Shown here piece after piece: positions 1-13,107 of a stretch of 64,000 bases of DNA. The notes beneath the pieces are model-generated. The model worked only from the letters and a program-made list of their open reading frames with translations. It was not told the DNA's origin and made no database searches. Within the stretch, counting starts at the first letter, position 1. Every line of letters starts with the position of its first letter. Made by a program: the position numbers and the translations under genes. The stretch is from Sphagnum magellanicum (lineage: Eukaryota; Streptophyta; Sphagnopsida; Sphagnales; Sphagnaceae), in assembly GCA_021904315.1 (NCBI GenBank), contig CM038911.1:11319390-11383389 (forward strand), in the 5' to 3' direction.

Positions 1-31
1 TTCAGAGAGAGGCAATGAAGGTTTACTTTAC

Positions 32-307
32 TAGGCCTTCTTCAAGACTGGATTGCTCGGCAGAGCTCCAATCAAGAGACAAGTCAACATCATGAAGTAG
101 ATGGCAAGTGCTGTTGTTGTTCTCAGTTCCATGGGTTGTTACTCCATTCTTCTTCACTCCTGATGCCACATCCATAGAACTGGGGATGATGATGGTGCCA
201 TTCTTGGCTGCATTTTCTGCACCTTGTGGATTACCACTGTTATGAGGAGATCTGAGTGTTGGATTGGTTGGTTTTGCCTGCGATTTCTGAAAGGATCCTG
301 CTGCCAT
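32..307 (-). CDS. Myb/SANT-like protein, first coding exon (partial, runs off left edge)
   Basis: Ninety-two codons from the first ATG (307) to a GTAAAG donor at 31. An in-frame TGA lies upstream of this ATG, so the start is well supported, although a 5' UTR intron is possible. The N-terminal ~75 residues are a polar, Ser/Asn/Thr-rich linker beginning MAAGSFQK. The last residues (LDWSSAEQSSLEEGL) look like the first helix of a Myb/SANT repeat, as in a plant family of small SANT proteins whose next exon normally continues with the rest of the helix-turn-helix (family recalled from memory, Arabidopsis At1g68160-like). Reading through the donor gives only VK and a stop, which supports splicing. 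The remainder lies outside the window, so DNA binding cannot be verified. A nuclear role is inferred only. Confidence 0.6.
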
Positions 308-477
308 AGCTGACGATTGAGCCTTATCCAAAACCCACTTCACAAATATTATGTAAAGAAACTCTCACTCTAGCAAGTCTGAGTTATAGAGCTTCTAAAC
401 CTCATACTTAAAGGTGCGGAACATGGCTGCAAGAAAATTATCTTCTACTGATTCTTCCAAGATAGTAACAAACAAGC

Positions 478-906
478 TCTTTTCATAGTTCTAACCCAAC
501 TTCAGTCTTGTCCTTTGCTAGACTTTCTCCCAATGCAAAATCCCCTTCGCACCAGAATTCTATGTTACGGCATGAAAGATCCATGAATATGAAGAAGAAC
601 CATTCAAACAACCAGCTCTCCACAAACTCCTCCTCCGCCGCTTAGGAGTTTTCTCACCACTGCAAATATCTCTCTCAACCCATTGACATTGATCTTCTGC
701 TTGCTCACAAGAAAACCATCTACCAAAAAGCTGCAAAAACCATACTCTACTCCTACACAGACACCCTCCTGGAATTGCGCCACAACAACCCACCAGCATC
801 ACCTCAAGGACGACATCTCTCAAGCACAACCAAGTCTGATGATCCAACTGATTGGGTGATTAAGTCAATGCAACCAAGATCATCATCATTACCATCATCA
901 TTATAA
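478..906 (+). pseudogene. Unrecognised reading frame broken by one TAG
   Basis: On the plus strand a single frame with protein-like composition runs from about 478 to a TAA at 904-906, with an ATG at 562 and one internal TAG at 643-645. The downstream half is mixed-charge (contains IDLLLAHKKTIYQKAAKTIL). The opposite-strand frame over the same DNA is Cys/Trp-rich and looks like a shadow. I do not recognise the family. It lies divergently from the Myb/SANT exon and could be a broken gene, a long leader, or chance. Confidence 0.2.
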
Positions 907-3900
907 GCAGCAAAGGAGAACAGGAATCAAAGATCGGACCTGGATTTTGGATCTGCTTCGGTGAGGGGTTTAGGACCTACTTTGTTCTTTTGAGGAAACC
1001 CCGTTTGTGCTTTTACACTGATGGGTGCTGTCTCTTGGTTGGACATTGGTCCTCTCTTTTTGGGTTTAGGGTTCCTTTGGGCTTTTATTAAGTTAGGCAG
1101 GGTTTCATGATTTTGGAGGATTTTGGAGGAAAACACTCTTGGAGGTATGAAGTATGAAGTAACTTGGGGATAGAATTTTGCAATCCCTAGCAGGTAGCTA
1201 GATCATCACCCTATTATTATCTCTTGAAGCAGTCTACACTCATGTCCAAAAATTCCAAACTGTTTGGGTTGCTTTTGGACATCTCTATTTACTCCTAATT
1301 TTCTTACACTAATTTTTGCCTTTTAAAAGACAAGACCATTTTAAAGTTCAATCCAACTTGAGGCTCTGTTTTTTGACATCTTATCAATTATTTATGAATT
1401 TATGAATAACATTTGTAGTGCCTTCTTAAATTGTGAGTAGGCTCATAACTGAATAGCTACTCAAGCAGTCCCGCCCCACACACCCACTCACCCCTCTTCA
1501 ATAACACTTAGAAGTTACTGGGCGTCTTTGTTGGCTGTACCTGTAAGGGAGAGACTCTGGAATGATGCATTTTCATTTGGGGGGGGTGGGTTGGGTTTCA
1601 TTTTGGATTTTGGTATTCGCACCATGTTCCCCAATCTATTCCCAATAGCAACACACTAACTTTATCCCATATGTTTTGCCCATTATTCTACCCTTGTAAC
1701 CTATGTATATACACCAAATGTACTTTTCCCTGAGGGTGGAGTAATGTGAATTTTCTTTCCAAAAGCAGACAGATTTTGAGGAAGACTTCTCTGAATCTGC
1801 CATACTAGGTTCCAAGAGGCTGAAATATATAGCAAGATTCTGAAGTCTTTCCACTTTCCTTTATATCTTGTAGTCAAATTTGGCTAATTGCTCTTGTGGA
1901 TGATTGCTAGGGCAGCTACATCACAAAATTGGAAAACAAAATGTGATAAGTAGAACAGGCCCCCTTTGTTTTCCTTTTTTAGGGTTAAAGGAGAGTCCTA
2001 CAATAATCAGTATTTTACACCTGGTATAGCCCTTGACCACGGGAGTTCTGGCTTTTTATTCAGTCTCCAATCATTCAAATACCCAAACTCCCTTGTGCCA
2101 AGGCTTTACGCTAAAGGGAATGGAATTGCTGCTTTTTCTTACACTTGTAATTCTTAACGTGAAGGTTCATAATGCTTGCATGCAGGGGTCATCAACAAAT
2201 GCGCAATGATATCGTAATCAAAATGAAAATGTCTCACTTTTTGGGGGTATAGAGTAGACTTTAGTTCAATAAAGAACTTGTGTTGCTCACGTACACACGT
2301 TAAAGTACTGCAAGACAATGTCATAAGAAAGATTAGTGCCATACAAAGAGCTTGTGAGAAAATCAAAGTTTCAACCATTTCAAATCTCAGCCCACTTGAT
2401 CTTGTGTGTTTCTAGATATAAAGTTTGGCAGGTTTACATGAAATCCCGACTCCTGGCTGTATATAATATTTTTTGTTCAATTTTTGTGATATATAGTCAA
2501 AGTCACAAAAAGGTCAAATTTGGCTATAAACCAGATATGAAAGTTTCAAAAAATAAGGATCCTTCTATCTTTTTGGCTATCTATTGGAATTTATTGTCAA
2601 AATCTGATTTCGTTGTCTATTGAATAAGAGGTTGGTTGAACATCTTTCCAAATTCCAAAGAAGAAAAATAACTAATAAAATTAGAATTGAGGCCATTGCT
2701 ATTTAACAAGATTGGTGGATACTAAGTGCTTATGGAGTATGGAATGCAGCTCTTTGGCCATTGGGATGCCAAGAGCTATGCAAAGTATGTTTCAATATTT
2801 GAATATGATCATTTCCTTTCAATACATGTTTTTGAATCTTGAATCAATTTTTTTATGCTTTGGTAGCTATGCAAGATGAGACTCCAAAGTGTCACACCTT
2901 ACGATAAACCCTCTTCCCCAAACACACAAAATACTTAAAACTATATTCGCACTAAATTGGGTCCAATCACAAACCAAATCCTATATGAAACTAATAGTTT
3001 ATAATAAATACGTGCAAGTCTATACTAGTTTTCTCATGAAAACCACCAATTATTATTTTTTAAATCAAATAACCAATATTGGTGGTTCTTTGATTCTAAT
3101 TTGTTTTTTCTTCTAAAAATTGAGACCAACAGTTGTTTGATTATGGAAATATTGCAAACAACATAATTGGTGAATTATAGTCAATAAATTCAAGTAACCA
3201 TTCAACATGGGTTTAAATGATGAACACTAAACATTTTCAGATTTTTAATTTATTGCCAAGGTCATTGTTGGTACATGAGAAGGTACCCAACATGAACATT
3301 TTTTTCAAACATTAAATGTAACTAGTACTTTTCCTTTTTCTAATTTCTTGAAATTTGTTGGTTTCAATGGAATACATTGGTGCATTACTTTAGGACTAAT
3401 CCCTTTGCGTGTAAGTATTAAAATACAAATTTGATGAAAATATCATTACTTATTTTGTTCAGTTTTTCAGTAGTTATTTTTTTTAGAATGTCAGGTAGTG
3501 TCAATTGCTTTTGGCCATGGGAAAATTCAACAATTCATGAAAATGGATTTAGTTGGGGAAGTTGGCTATGAATGGAATTGGGAAAATCGAAAATAGAGAA
3601 GTTGGTCAACATTCCCCAATAAGTTCATGCAATGTGGCCCTTGTGCTTTAAAAAGTTGAACCAACCTCCCCATTTTCCTCAAATTTCCCATTTTTTTTAA
3701 GGAAGCCATGTCAAATTTATGGGATCTTCATCCAATGTGCAATTTCCCTATATGCATTTTCCCAAGAAGTCAATCCAATTTTTTGGGGTTGATACATTAT
3801 TCAATTTCCTTTACAAAACTTGGGCACCTTGCATAGATTTCATGTTCACTTGTTGTCCCATGTCCAAAGGATATTGATATATTTTCCCAAGGTTTGTCAA

Positions 3901-5791
3901 TTGTGCAATTTTCAAAAAAATTCAACGTATTTTTCACAAACTAGTTATATTGTCAAAGATAAATCTCCATTGGATATGAAATATGAATCGTCATCCTCAA
4001 TGCAATGGATCAGCCTTGATCCAATGGGCCATGTGTCCTTCATTCATATGTGTGAATTTTCGAACATATTAATATTTGATATTAAGATCAAGCAAGGTAG
4101 AATGGTTGGTTGATTTTTGCCACATTATCCCAAATTAATATGATGTTTCATACGCTTTCTTTTTAGGTCTTTTCATACATTAAGATGTCTTGGTTAGTGG
4201 AAAATATTAATTTTTTAAAAACTTTAAATTTTTATAGTACTAATTCCATGTGATGTGATAAGTTTATATTATGGGACATTCGTTGATAAAAAAAAAAGAC
4301 AATCAAAGTACAATGGGATTGTATTCAAATTCAAAATATTTTTAGAAATAAAAAAAGTAAGTTCATAACAATTATGATTTTATCATTTAATTTGCATTAT
4401 ATTTTTATATCCTTGTGGTGTCGAGTACTTTGTTAATGATAATATGAAAAATTATTATTTGGGATAGTACTTCGCCTCCCCCAATCATGCTTTCACCCAC
4501 AATCGAAATGATGATTCAGGATTTTTGCTTCAACTATTCCAACTAACACTTGTGCACAATGTTATGCTGAAAACATAACTAGAATGATCATGATCAATGA
4601 TAATTAAAAACACAATTTGAAAGCCTATTATGCAATAAAGACAAGGATGTGATTATCATTATGAAGTGGCCATAATTTTTTTCTATTCCTTGCTTTGCTT
4701 GTCATGCTTTTCTATTTCAACGTTGGTTAAATGCTAATATTTTTTCATTATATAAAGCCTTGTTAGGTTTCTTTAAGTTTTCTTTTGGGGAACCTTTCTT
4801 TGTCGAAGTTTCTTACAATACTTTTTGAAATCCAAAAGGTACTATACAACATGTTAATTATTCCTTTTGTATTTTGGGATGTACAATTGTTGTTTATCTT
4901 TTAGTTTTTCAAATTTATAAATAAAAATATAACCTTAAAATATTTTCACCTTATTTATTTTTAACCATATGCATGAAAATATGTTAATCATTTCCCATCA
5001 CCAAACATATTTAAATATGACAACTTTTTTTTTAATTTATTTTTTTTTCGCACCCCCATAACCATACATAAAAATAATAATCCATTTGAATACCTTAAAA
5101 GAATCAAACACATTTTTTCCAGACCAAACATTCAATTATATAACCTTTTTTGAACATTGATCCAAACACATGCTACCATTCACCAACATTAATTTCCATT
5201 AAACTAATGTTTGATTACCAATTGATGTTTGGTTGGGGGCATCTTTACCTTACATTTTGAAAAATTGAAAAATATTTTCCCTTTAGATAGCAATAGGCAT
5301 ACACAAATGTGTATCTTTTAAAATTGAAAATTAAGATGTATTTAACTTGTTGCATTTAATGTTTAACCACTAAGCAAGATGATATGGTTTGAAAAAAATA
5401 AATTGAAGATATTGAATACCATAGTATTTGGTTTAGCACTCAAAGGCTAAATAATTATTTTATTTTTGAATTCAAGTTTGGTAATAAAAATGAAAATTTA
5501 TGGAATTTTTGACTTGATATTATGATTAAATAAAATAATTTGGCAATGGTAATCAAGGTACATTCATGGTTGGGGTACACTATTTGACAATATTTTAACA
5601 TCCATCTTATTTCAAGTGCAATTTTATTTGTCATTCACTAAAATTTCAAAATTATATTGCAATGTATTATATATATAAAGTTCAATTAAGAGCCCTTAAA
5701 GAAAACTAGAAGGAAAGGAATTAGAAAGGAGCCAACACAATGGCACAAGGTTTTCAACAAGGCAATGGTTTTTCATAACCATGGTTATTTT
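907..5791. other. AT-rich intergenic spacer
   Basis: No supportable gene. The short open frames here have no recognisable composition or motif. 1,100-2,400 is moderately AT-rich; 2,400-5,790 is strongly AT-rich with homopolymer runs. Confidence 0.6.
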
Positions 5792-6384
5792 AGGGCAATT
5801 TTTTTTATATATAAAACATGGTGAATTTTTTTTTAATATTAAATAAATTAGATGACTTTGTACTAATTATAATTCTTTCCCAAACCTTCTTAGTTTTTGT
5901 GGAATCAAATCCTTGTTCACATTGTGGCTCTTCCCCCTTCCACAAATTAAAATAAACAATAGTTAAAATAGGAAAAATTCCATGCATTTCCCAAGGAGGT
6001 GTGACCATTTGAAACAAGGTAAATGAATAATAAACAAGGTCAAAATGCATTTTTAAACATTTTAAGTTTTTAAAGAACTATCAATGCTTGGTTTCTTCCA
6101 GGGCAACTTTTTGAAATGCAAAACTTGGTGACATTTTTTTGAACATTAAATAAATTAGTTGACTTTGTATCAATTATAATCCTTTCCTATAATCTTTTCA
6201 TTTTAGGTGAAATAAATGAACTATTCACATCATGGCTATTCCTTTTGTTGCAAATTAAAATAAAGTAAAATAGAAAATTTTCCATGCATTCCCAAGTAGA
6301 TATGAACATATGAAAGAAGGTAAATCAATAACAAATAAGGCTTCCAAGTTTTTTTTTTAACATTTAAAATTTTTTAAGTAATCT
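5792..6384. repeat. Tandem duplication, ~308-bp unit
   Basis: Two diverged copies in direct order: unit 1 starts at about 5792 (AGGGCAATTTTTT) and unit 2 at about 6100 (AGGGCAACTTTTTG). Matching landmarks include TTAAATAAATTAG, GACTTTGTA, AATTATAAT, CAAATTAAAATAAA, TCCATGCATT and AAGGTAAAT, in the same order and at the same spacing. A local duplication in non-coding DNA. Confidence 0.75.
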
Positions 6385-8340
6385 TTGTGTGTGGGTGTGA
6401 AGGTCTTAAATTCAAAAAATTCATTTCAATGAAACTTGATTCATTTAAATTAGAAAACATGGAATGTCCCAAGTTAAAAGCCTATTCATAGACTTGGTTG
6501 TTAATCAACTACCTCAATTTCAAACAAACAACAAATTAAATTTGCACCTCATAAACATTGTCTTGCCAGTCAGTTGAAACAATGTCCCCAAAGGCCATGT
6601 TTGAGAACAATTAAAATTACACATGTAATAAGGATTATTTTGCCCAAAATCATTATCAAAACACTATTTTGAATAACCATTGCATTTATGAAATAATTTT
6701 TTTGGTATATATTTTTTCGATTAGATATTCACATACGTCTTGATTGAAATGGTGATGATTTTTTATGATTTAAATAATTAAAACATGTCTTTGAATGTTC
6801 TGAAAGATGATTTAAGAATTGTCTCATTGCGTAGTTTTATCAAAAAGAATTCAATAGGACTACCAATATTTGTTTAAATTGCTCCATTTTCAATCACAAA
6901 TAAAATAAAGTATGTTTTATATGATAGCACAAATTTTTAGTATGATAAATCATCAATTTTTTTGGAATTAATGCTATAATTTTGGATTTTTTCATAAAAT
7001 AGATGTGTTAATAAGGATAATCAAATTAGTTTTTTTTATTACAAATCTCCATTGGAAAGAAATATAAAAGACATGGGTGCAAAAAAAAAAACCATTATTT
7101 AATGTTTTCAATAGAAATTTGGCACCTCAATGAAAGTATGCCATTTTGAAATGTTTTAATAGTCTTACATTTGTTTTTGGTTTATACTTGAACAGAACAT
7201 GCAAAATTTATTCAATTGATTTAAATCATTCATTATAACATTTATTGGTTGAAAGCCTAAACATACATATCCCTCTTTCATTATTTAACATTTCAAAACA
7301 TTCATTTTGTTAAGTCCTTACTTTAAGACACATGACACACTTTAAAACACATGACAAATGAATGTTATGGTTCTTGTTGTGATGCCCCAACTATGAATGC
7401 ACCCATCAATAATTGCATAATGTACATGAAAAGATCTCAGCAATGTCTCAAACAATTAAGTGAGTTATAATACACATTGGAGTTCCTACTAAACATAGGT
7501 AAGTGATTGGTAAATCATCTACCTATTAAATTCTTAATGAAAACAAAGAAATTGATAGAGCCTAAATGCGACTTAGACAATTGCTTCAAGTTCCCAAATT
7601 TTCAACTTTATGGGCATAAATAATTTCATTGATTTTCAACATTTCAAGGAGATCTAATTTTAATTTCTTTCACACACGCACACACATATATATGTTTCAA
7701 ACTTGAAATGGTATTCTGGTAACAAAGAGGCAGTGGGTTGCCAACAAGGTAAAATAGATCATTTTTGCTCCTTGCCACAAAAAAAACAAATAACCATAAA
7801 CAAATTTTGATATATTGAAACTAAAATTCTTTTTAATTCAATGATCAACATGAAATTATTTTATCACAATGATTTTAGTTAATCACATATTCAAACATAT
7901 TTTTTAAAACTATATATATTTTACTATTTTTTAATAATCTAAACTTGTACAAGTAGGTGAAAATCAAATAATTTATTAAATTTTTTTCATTTTTAACATG
8001 ATGTATTGTGAAAATATATTTGTAAGTTCTCAACATTTAAATATTATATTAAAATACATCAAACTTTTAATGAAAAAATATATTTAAACTCAATTCAATG
8101 AATCATTTTCAAACATATTTCTTATCTACTTTTATTGTATAAAAAAATTTCATATTTTGTAATCATCACTATAAACTCAAAGAAACATATCATGATCTTA
8201 TTATTCTATTTTAAATTATTTTGAATTTACTTTCTTTTATTTGTGTCAAAAACTAAACCGTTTTTTGACTAACTTTTTTACCTAACGTTTTTCAAAACTT
8301 TACCATGCTTTCACCCTCACCCTCATGTAAAAATACTCTT
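6385..8340. other. AT-rich intergenic spacer
   Basis: Nothing supportable. A short (CA)n/(TA)n run lies near 7675-7695. Confidence 0.55.
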
Positions 8341-8363
8341 ATAAACCTTTGGTTCAAAACCAT

Positions 8364-8510
8364 GGTGATGAGAATATTTCATCCCCAGAGTCCAAGAGAT
8401 TTGGGGAGCAGCCATTGTAACCAGGGGTGCATGACCTCTGGTTATGAGTAATATTCCCAAATCTCAAACCTTTTAAACCCCTGCCATTCTCTCAGAGTAT
8501 TCTCATGACC
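8364..8510. mobile_element. Nested inverted-repeat element, MITE-like
   Basis: Three nested arm pairs: GGTGATGAGAATA (8364-8376) with TATTCTCATGACC (8498-8510), 12 of 13 pairing; GAGATTTGGG (8396-8405) with CCCAAATCTC (8456-8465), perfect; TAACCAGGGGT (8418-8428) with ACCTCTGGTTA (8434-8444), one mismatch. It lies ~400 bp past the stop of the Ycf45-like gene, so it could fall in the 3' flank or long 3' UTR. No coding capacity. Confidence 0.6.
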
Positions 8511-8920
8511 AGGGTCCAAATAACCTGGGGTCTTTTGGAACATGCTTGTGGGCAAGGGTTGGGGTTGCAAGACTTTTAAGAAATTTCTTCCTAACCAGAG
8601 AGGTCTTTGCCCCCTTATGAAAGTTGGGCCTTTATAATGGGCCAGGACTCATACTTGTGAGGGACTCAGGTTCCAAGAATACATTCTGCATTTTGAAAGC
8701 ATCTTAAAATCTCGCGAAGTGAACATGACGCCACAGACTTTGACCTAAAGAGGCTCCTAGACATGCTTCCCAGCAAAACTGAAATGCCACAATTTGAATG
8801 TCAATGATTCATTTCTTCAATTGAAGAAAAGTGGTTGTACAACAATTGGGAAATGGAAGGCAATCTCTACAATCTAGATGCTCTATAGACAATGAATGTA
8901 ATGTGGTGTTAGCACCTTCT

Positions 8921-11900
8921 TTAGTTTTGGCGAGGTCGCACACCACGAGGACCTCGCTTTGAGCCACGCTTTCCTGGTGAGCCTGAGCTTCCATACCCAT
9001 ACCCATCATCTTCATAGTCCTCCCATAGACCTCGCCTTCCTACATAATTAATCGTCCTATCTGCAATTGCATCTTTATCTGGCACATAACCTGCATACAT
9101 AAGCTCAAAACTCAGGCAGACTTTCACTGATCCGCAATTGGGCTAATGATAAGACACTATAGAGGAATACATACAAACTGAGAAATCACTTTCAGCAGAT
9201 ACTTGAAGAAGACTCTCACCTAATCTTGAAGACCAGCTGTAAGTATCTTGGGTATCTTCTACTTGTGAACCTCCAACCCCAAGACTTGAGAGGACAGAAC
9301 TGCCACTGCCACTTTCATACTCACTGCCATCCAATCTGCTACTGCCATGGCTGTCATATAGCTTCCTCTCAATCACCACCCTAAACATTTCATCTCTTGT
9401 CCGCACCTGGTAAGGATCAAGAAAGGAGATTAGGGGCATACTTTCAAAATGCCATTTCTTGTGTGACCACTTAGAGAAGAACCATTGGCAACCACAATTA
9501 GTCTCAGTGGTCCGAACACTTAGTACTCGTCACAACAACCATCTTGGACCTTGAGATGGTGACATTCCACTGAAGAGCATATGATGACCAAGAACTGGAC
9601 AATATCATACCTTAAACACAGTAAAACCCACCATAAAAAGGTGGTCAGGAGGGAAACAAGATTAACACTAAAAACCCAGTCTCAACTAAAACAATGTGAG
9701 CTGAAGGAGCAAAGGCCAAGAGCCACCTGGTTGTTGACACGCAATAGAGCCAAGTCACTCGCCCCTTGCCCTTTGAACTAGAACTATCTGGCTACATAAT
9801 TCTGAACTCTTTAAGACTACAACCCTGGTGAATTCTTGTGCTTCTGTGCAGACATGACCAATCACAACAAGCATGAAGTGTGCAACTGCAGTGAAGAGGC
9901 TAATAAAGATTGTCACACTGAACAAAATCCCACATAATACATACCTCAACCACAGGTCTGCGCCCATGCAGAAGAGCATCCACACTTCTATCTGTCTGCA
10001 CAGCCACAAATCTCAAATTCCTGAATAAGTGTCTCTCCAACCCAGTTCTATGTAGTATCTATTAGGCAAACCCAGAAGAGATATTGAATACCATGATACT
10101 GTTCCACTGAAGGCTGGGATAAGGCAATCAATTGTCTAAACAATACCTGGTGGGCAACCCAATGACTGCGCTCCCTCATTTCTATCAACAACGGGAAAGT
10201 TGGGGGAGCTTTGCGCTCTAATACACTCTTCTGGGTTCCTCTTGCTCGTGCTTCTTCATCTCCAAGAGTTACTGTTTGAACACCTCCAACCTAAAAAACC
10301 ATCAAACAAAGCACATGAGATTAAACTGTCAATGGTCAATTGGGGTTGGCATAAACAAAAGACTGCACAAACTTACTCTATACTTGGAGGATTAGTTGGA
10401 AGGGATTCATGACAAAACAATCTCACCAAGTCACAGAGTGTGGGGTTCTTGATGATATTTTCCAGCATTTGGCCATGGGCAGTGCCCACCAGCATGACAC
10501 CACGCTCTGCAATTGTGCGGCATGCAAGAGCTTCAGCTTCACTGCCAATTTCATCCACGATTACTACTTCTGGCATGTGGTTCTCCACAGCCTCCACCAT
10601 CACTTTGTGCTGCATTGATGGATCTGGCACCTGCATGCGGCGTGCCCCACCTATTGCACTATGGGGCACATCGCCATCCCCTCCTATCTCGTTGCTTGTA
10701 TCCACTATCACCTGCACCCTTGTCCAGCATGTGTCTTAGGATCTCTGCAAACTGCTTCCTGTCCTGGGGAACTGCTAAGTGCATTGACTGAACATGGTCT
10801 ACCAATGGAAGAAAGAATGCACTTTACTTAAAAAGGGTCGTACTGCTGCACACTACAGTCCCTTGACCACCAGAACACACTTGGATCTGATTTTACAATG
10901 CAACTCACCACACGCTTGTGCACTTCATCTGCAAGAACACGGGCAATCTCTCGAATGACAGTTGTCTTTCCTACTCCTGGCCTGACAGATCATCCATAAC
11001 CACCCATTAGAATCTGACAAATGAAAAATTGCAAAAAAATAACCCATATACTTGACACTCAAAACTTCTTTCACAAGGGTGGCTCTATTTCAAACAACTC
11101 CATTGAGCAACATCCATGCAGCAGAACATACTACAGCAGCACATAGAAATTGCAACAGATGGTCTCTGCCTCAACACCTGTGATGTCTAGATTCCATGCA
11201 ATTATAAATTGCTTAGTAAGGAAGAAAATCTTCTCACCTCCCCAAAAAGAGGATGCTCTGGCCTGCATTAAGCACATCCCGTACCATGTCAACGTGTCCT
11301 GTCACTGCTCTCCCCACTCGACAAGTGAGCCCAACAACTTGACCTTTCCGGCTGCGGATGGCAGATATGCGATGAAGAGTGCCTTCTATTCCTGCTCGAT
11401 TGTCACCTCCAAATTCACCAACTGCAAGTTGAGCTGCTTGCAAATCCTCACGAGTGATCTGTTCATCATCATCCCATGTCCAAACCACCAGGTTAGCCTC
11501 CACAGCCAAGAAATCAATAATCCCAACAGGCTTGCATCATTGTGTACTGAATCAGCTACCCTCCTGTGTAAGTACATGGTGTATCTTCATTTCAAATCAC
11601 AAAGTGACCTCATTTCCAACTACAGAGGTTCAGCAAAGCATGAATTCTGCAACCACCCTTGTTCAGAAAAAAACTGTACCTCTTCATTGCGCAGGCACTC
11701 ACCTGCACCATCACCTAAGAAGCGAGCTTCAGGACGCCGGCCCAAGTCCAATATAACCTGTCAGATATGCAGCATCTTACACATCATGCATGCAACAGAT
11801 TCTATTCACAAAAACACACTCATCCCTCCAGTTGTTTTTTGATAATCACAGGTGTGCTCTCCTTTCCTGGAGTCAATTTCCCCAAGTTCATTCCCAACAC

Positions 11901-12567
11901 CGGATCTTGCAACCCTAAAGTTCAATGCTAAGGGGTATCCCTACTAACAATAGATCCATGATTCCCCCCATGCTAAAAAGCACTACAGGAGAGCGTGTAC
12001 CTCGAGAAGCTCTGCCCTCCGAGGATGCTGCAACAGCTGCCCTCGCAGATCTTCCGGAAGAACCTGCAATTCACACCAGTCAGTCAATTGCCACGTTACC
12101 TGCCTTCTCCTCCCGCCACGCAGTTCTCTCCTCTCTACGACGGAGCTCCCATCATCCACAGCCCTACTGAGAACAAACACAGACACACAGAAAGCCGAAT
12201 TGCCCAGCGGAGGAAGGAAAAGAACATCCATTAAGTCTCCCTTTACCTGCAAAAGCATGTCGAGATCATCCCGCACCATCACAGCTCCATCTTCCATAAG
12301 CCGGTTCGATTGAGCTTCCAAGCCATCTGAAACTCCACATGATATCCGTTTGCGCTCACTACCTTGACCACGCCCACCAATTTTCACACAACCACCAGCA
12401 ACACTACCACCACAGTATGTCAAGCTACTCCCCCACTTCAAGTCGGAAGAACCTCCTCCAACGCGTCCAGACTGATGATGATAGTAAGCACGAGGCGCTA
12501 GAAGCTCAGCTGTGGTACTAAAACAACCCGGCAGAGCACTTCCCGTCACTTGACCACATATCTGCAT
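8921..12567 (-). CDS. Ycf45/SPD1-like P-loop NTPase (SpoIIIAA-like AAA+ family), plastid-type
   Basis: Ten exons: 12567-12247, 12063-12001, 11757-11680, 11458-11238, 10981-10909, 10711-10427, 10290-10147, 9995-9945, 9406-9220, 9090-8921; 1593 nt, 530 aa, all introns GT..AG with matching phases. First ATG at 12567 follows an in-frame TAG. Residues 1-~65 are Ser/Gly/Ala-rich, compatible with a transit peptide. Then the family block [34 protein letters not shown], Walker A PGVGKTT (K233), [11 protein letters not shown] (253-263), GARRMQV, Walker B VVIVDEIG (D305/E306), GTAHG and [12 protein letters not shown]. The ~115-residue tail is low-complexity (Ser/Gly, then [11 protein letters not shown] and a Gly/Arg end); I see no R3H domain. 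Cyanobacteria and algal plastids carry ycf45; the Arabidopsis homologue SPD1 is needed for seedling plastid development (knowledge from memory). ATPase activity and plastid location are inferred. Confidence 0.93.
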
Positions 12568-13107
12568 CTCTCCTTCTCCCTCCCCTCTCCCCCCACCCCT
12601 CCCCAACCCCAAGGTCCTTCCCCCCTCTCCTCTCTCTTCACTCTACTAAAGCCCACGGTAACAAAAAAAAATCTTCTTGTTTTTGTTCTTCTTGTTCTCC
12701 AACTGCTTGCTGCGGTCGCAATTGTGGTTGGTGGTTGATGCTCGTGCACCAAGACGACGAAGACGACGACGACGACGACGTCCTCGCCCGGCAATGGAGT
12801 GCAAGGCAGAGCTTCTGGAGTGCAAGGCACAGAAGCTCTGCTACAGTCCACTCTCTCTCTCTCTCGCTCTCAGCGAGTGCTCTTTCTTTCCTTCTCTGTT
12901 TTCTTTCCGTTTCTTTTCTTTTATTTTGGGGGTGGGTAGCATCATTTTAATGGTAAGAAATTTCGCCAAAACGAGAAAAATAAAAAAGAATATTCTAATA
13001 TCTGTCGCCATATTCTCGTTTTTTCTGAATATAATCGTCAAATTAGGAAAAAATAAATCTGATTTTTTATTTTCCACATTTGGACTATGATTTGAGTTTG
13101 GTACCAT
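12568..13107. promoter_or_regulatory. Upstream region of the Ycf45-like gene with microsatellites and a hairpin
   Basis: Probable leader/promoter. It contains a long CT/CCCT tract (about 12567-12640), a (GAC)n run at about 12751-12782, and a perfect 11-bp hairpin CAGAGCTTCTG (12807-12817) / CAGAAGCTCTG (12830-12840) with a 12-nt loop, followed by (CT)n at ~12850-12866. If transcribed, the hairpin would sit in the 5' UTR. Transcription start not determined. Confidence 0.4.

Noticed and set aside
11150..11842. 230-codon plus-strand open frame
   Set aside because: Antisense shadow of exons 3-4 of the Ycf45-like gene, whose minus-strand exons are conserved.
12841..13107. Lys/Glu-rich minus frame of 88 codons
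   Set aside because: AT-rich plus CT tract artefact; overlaps plus frames, no homology recognised.
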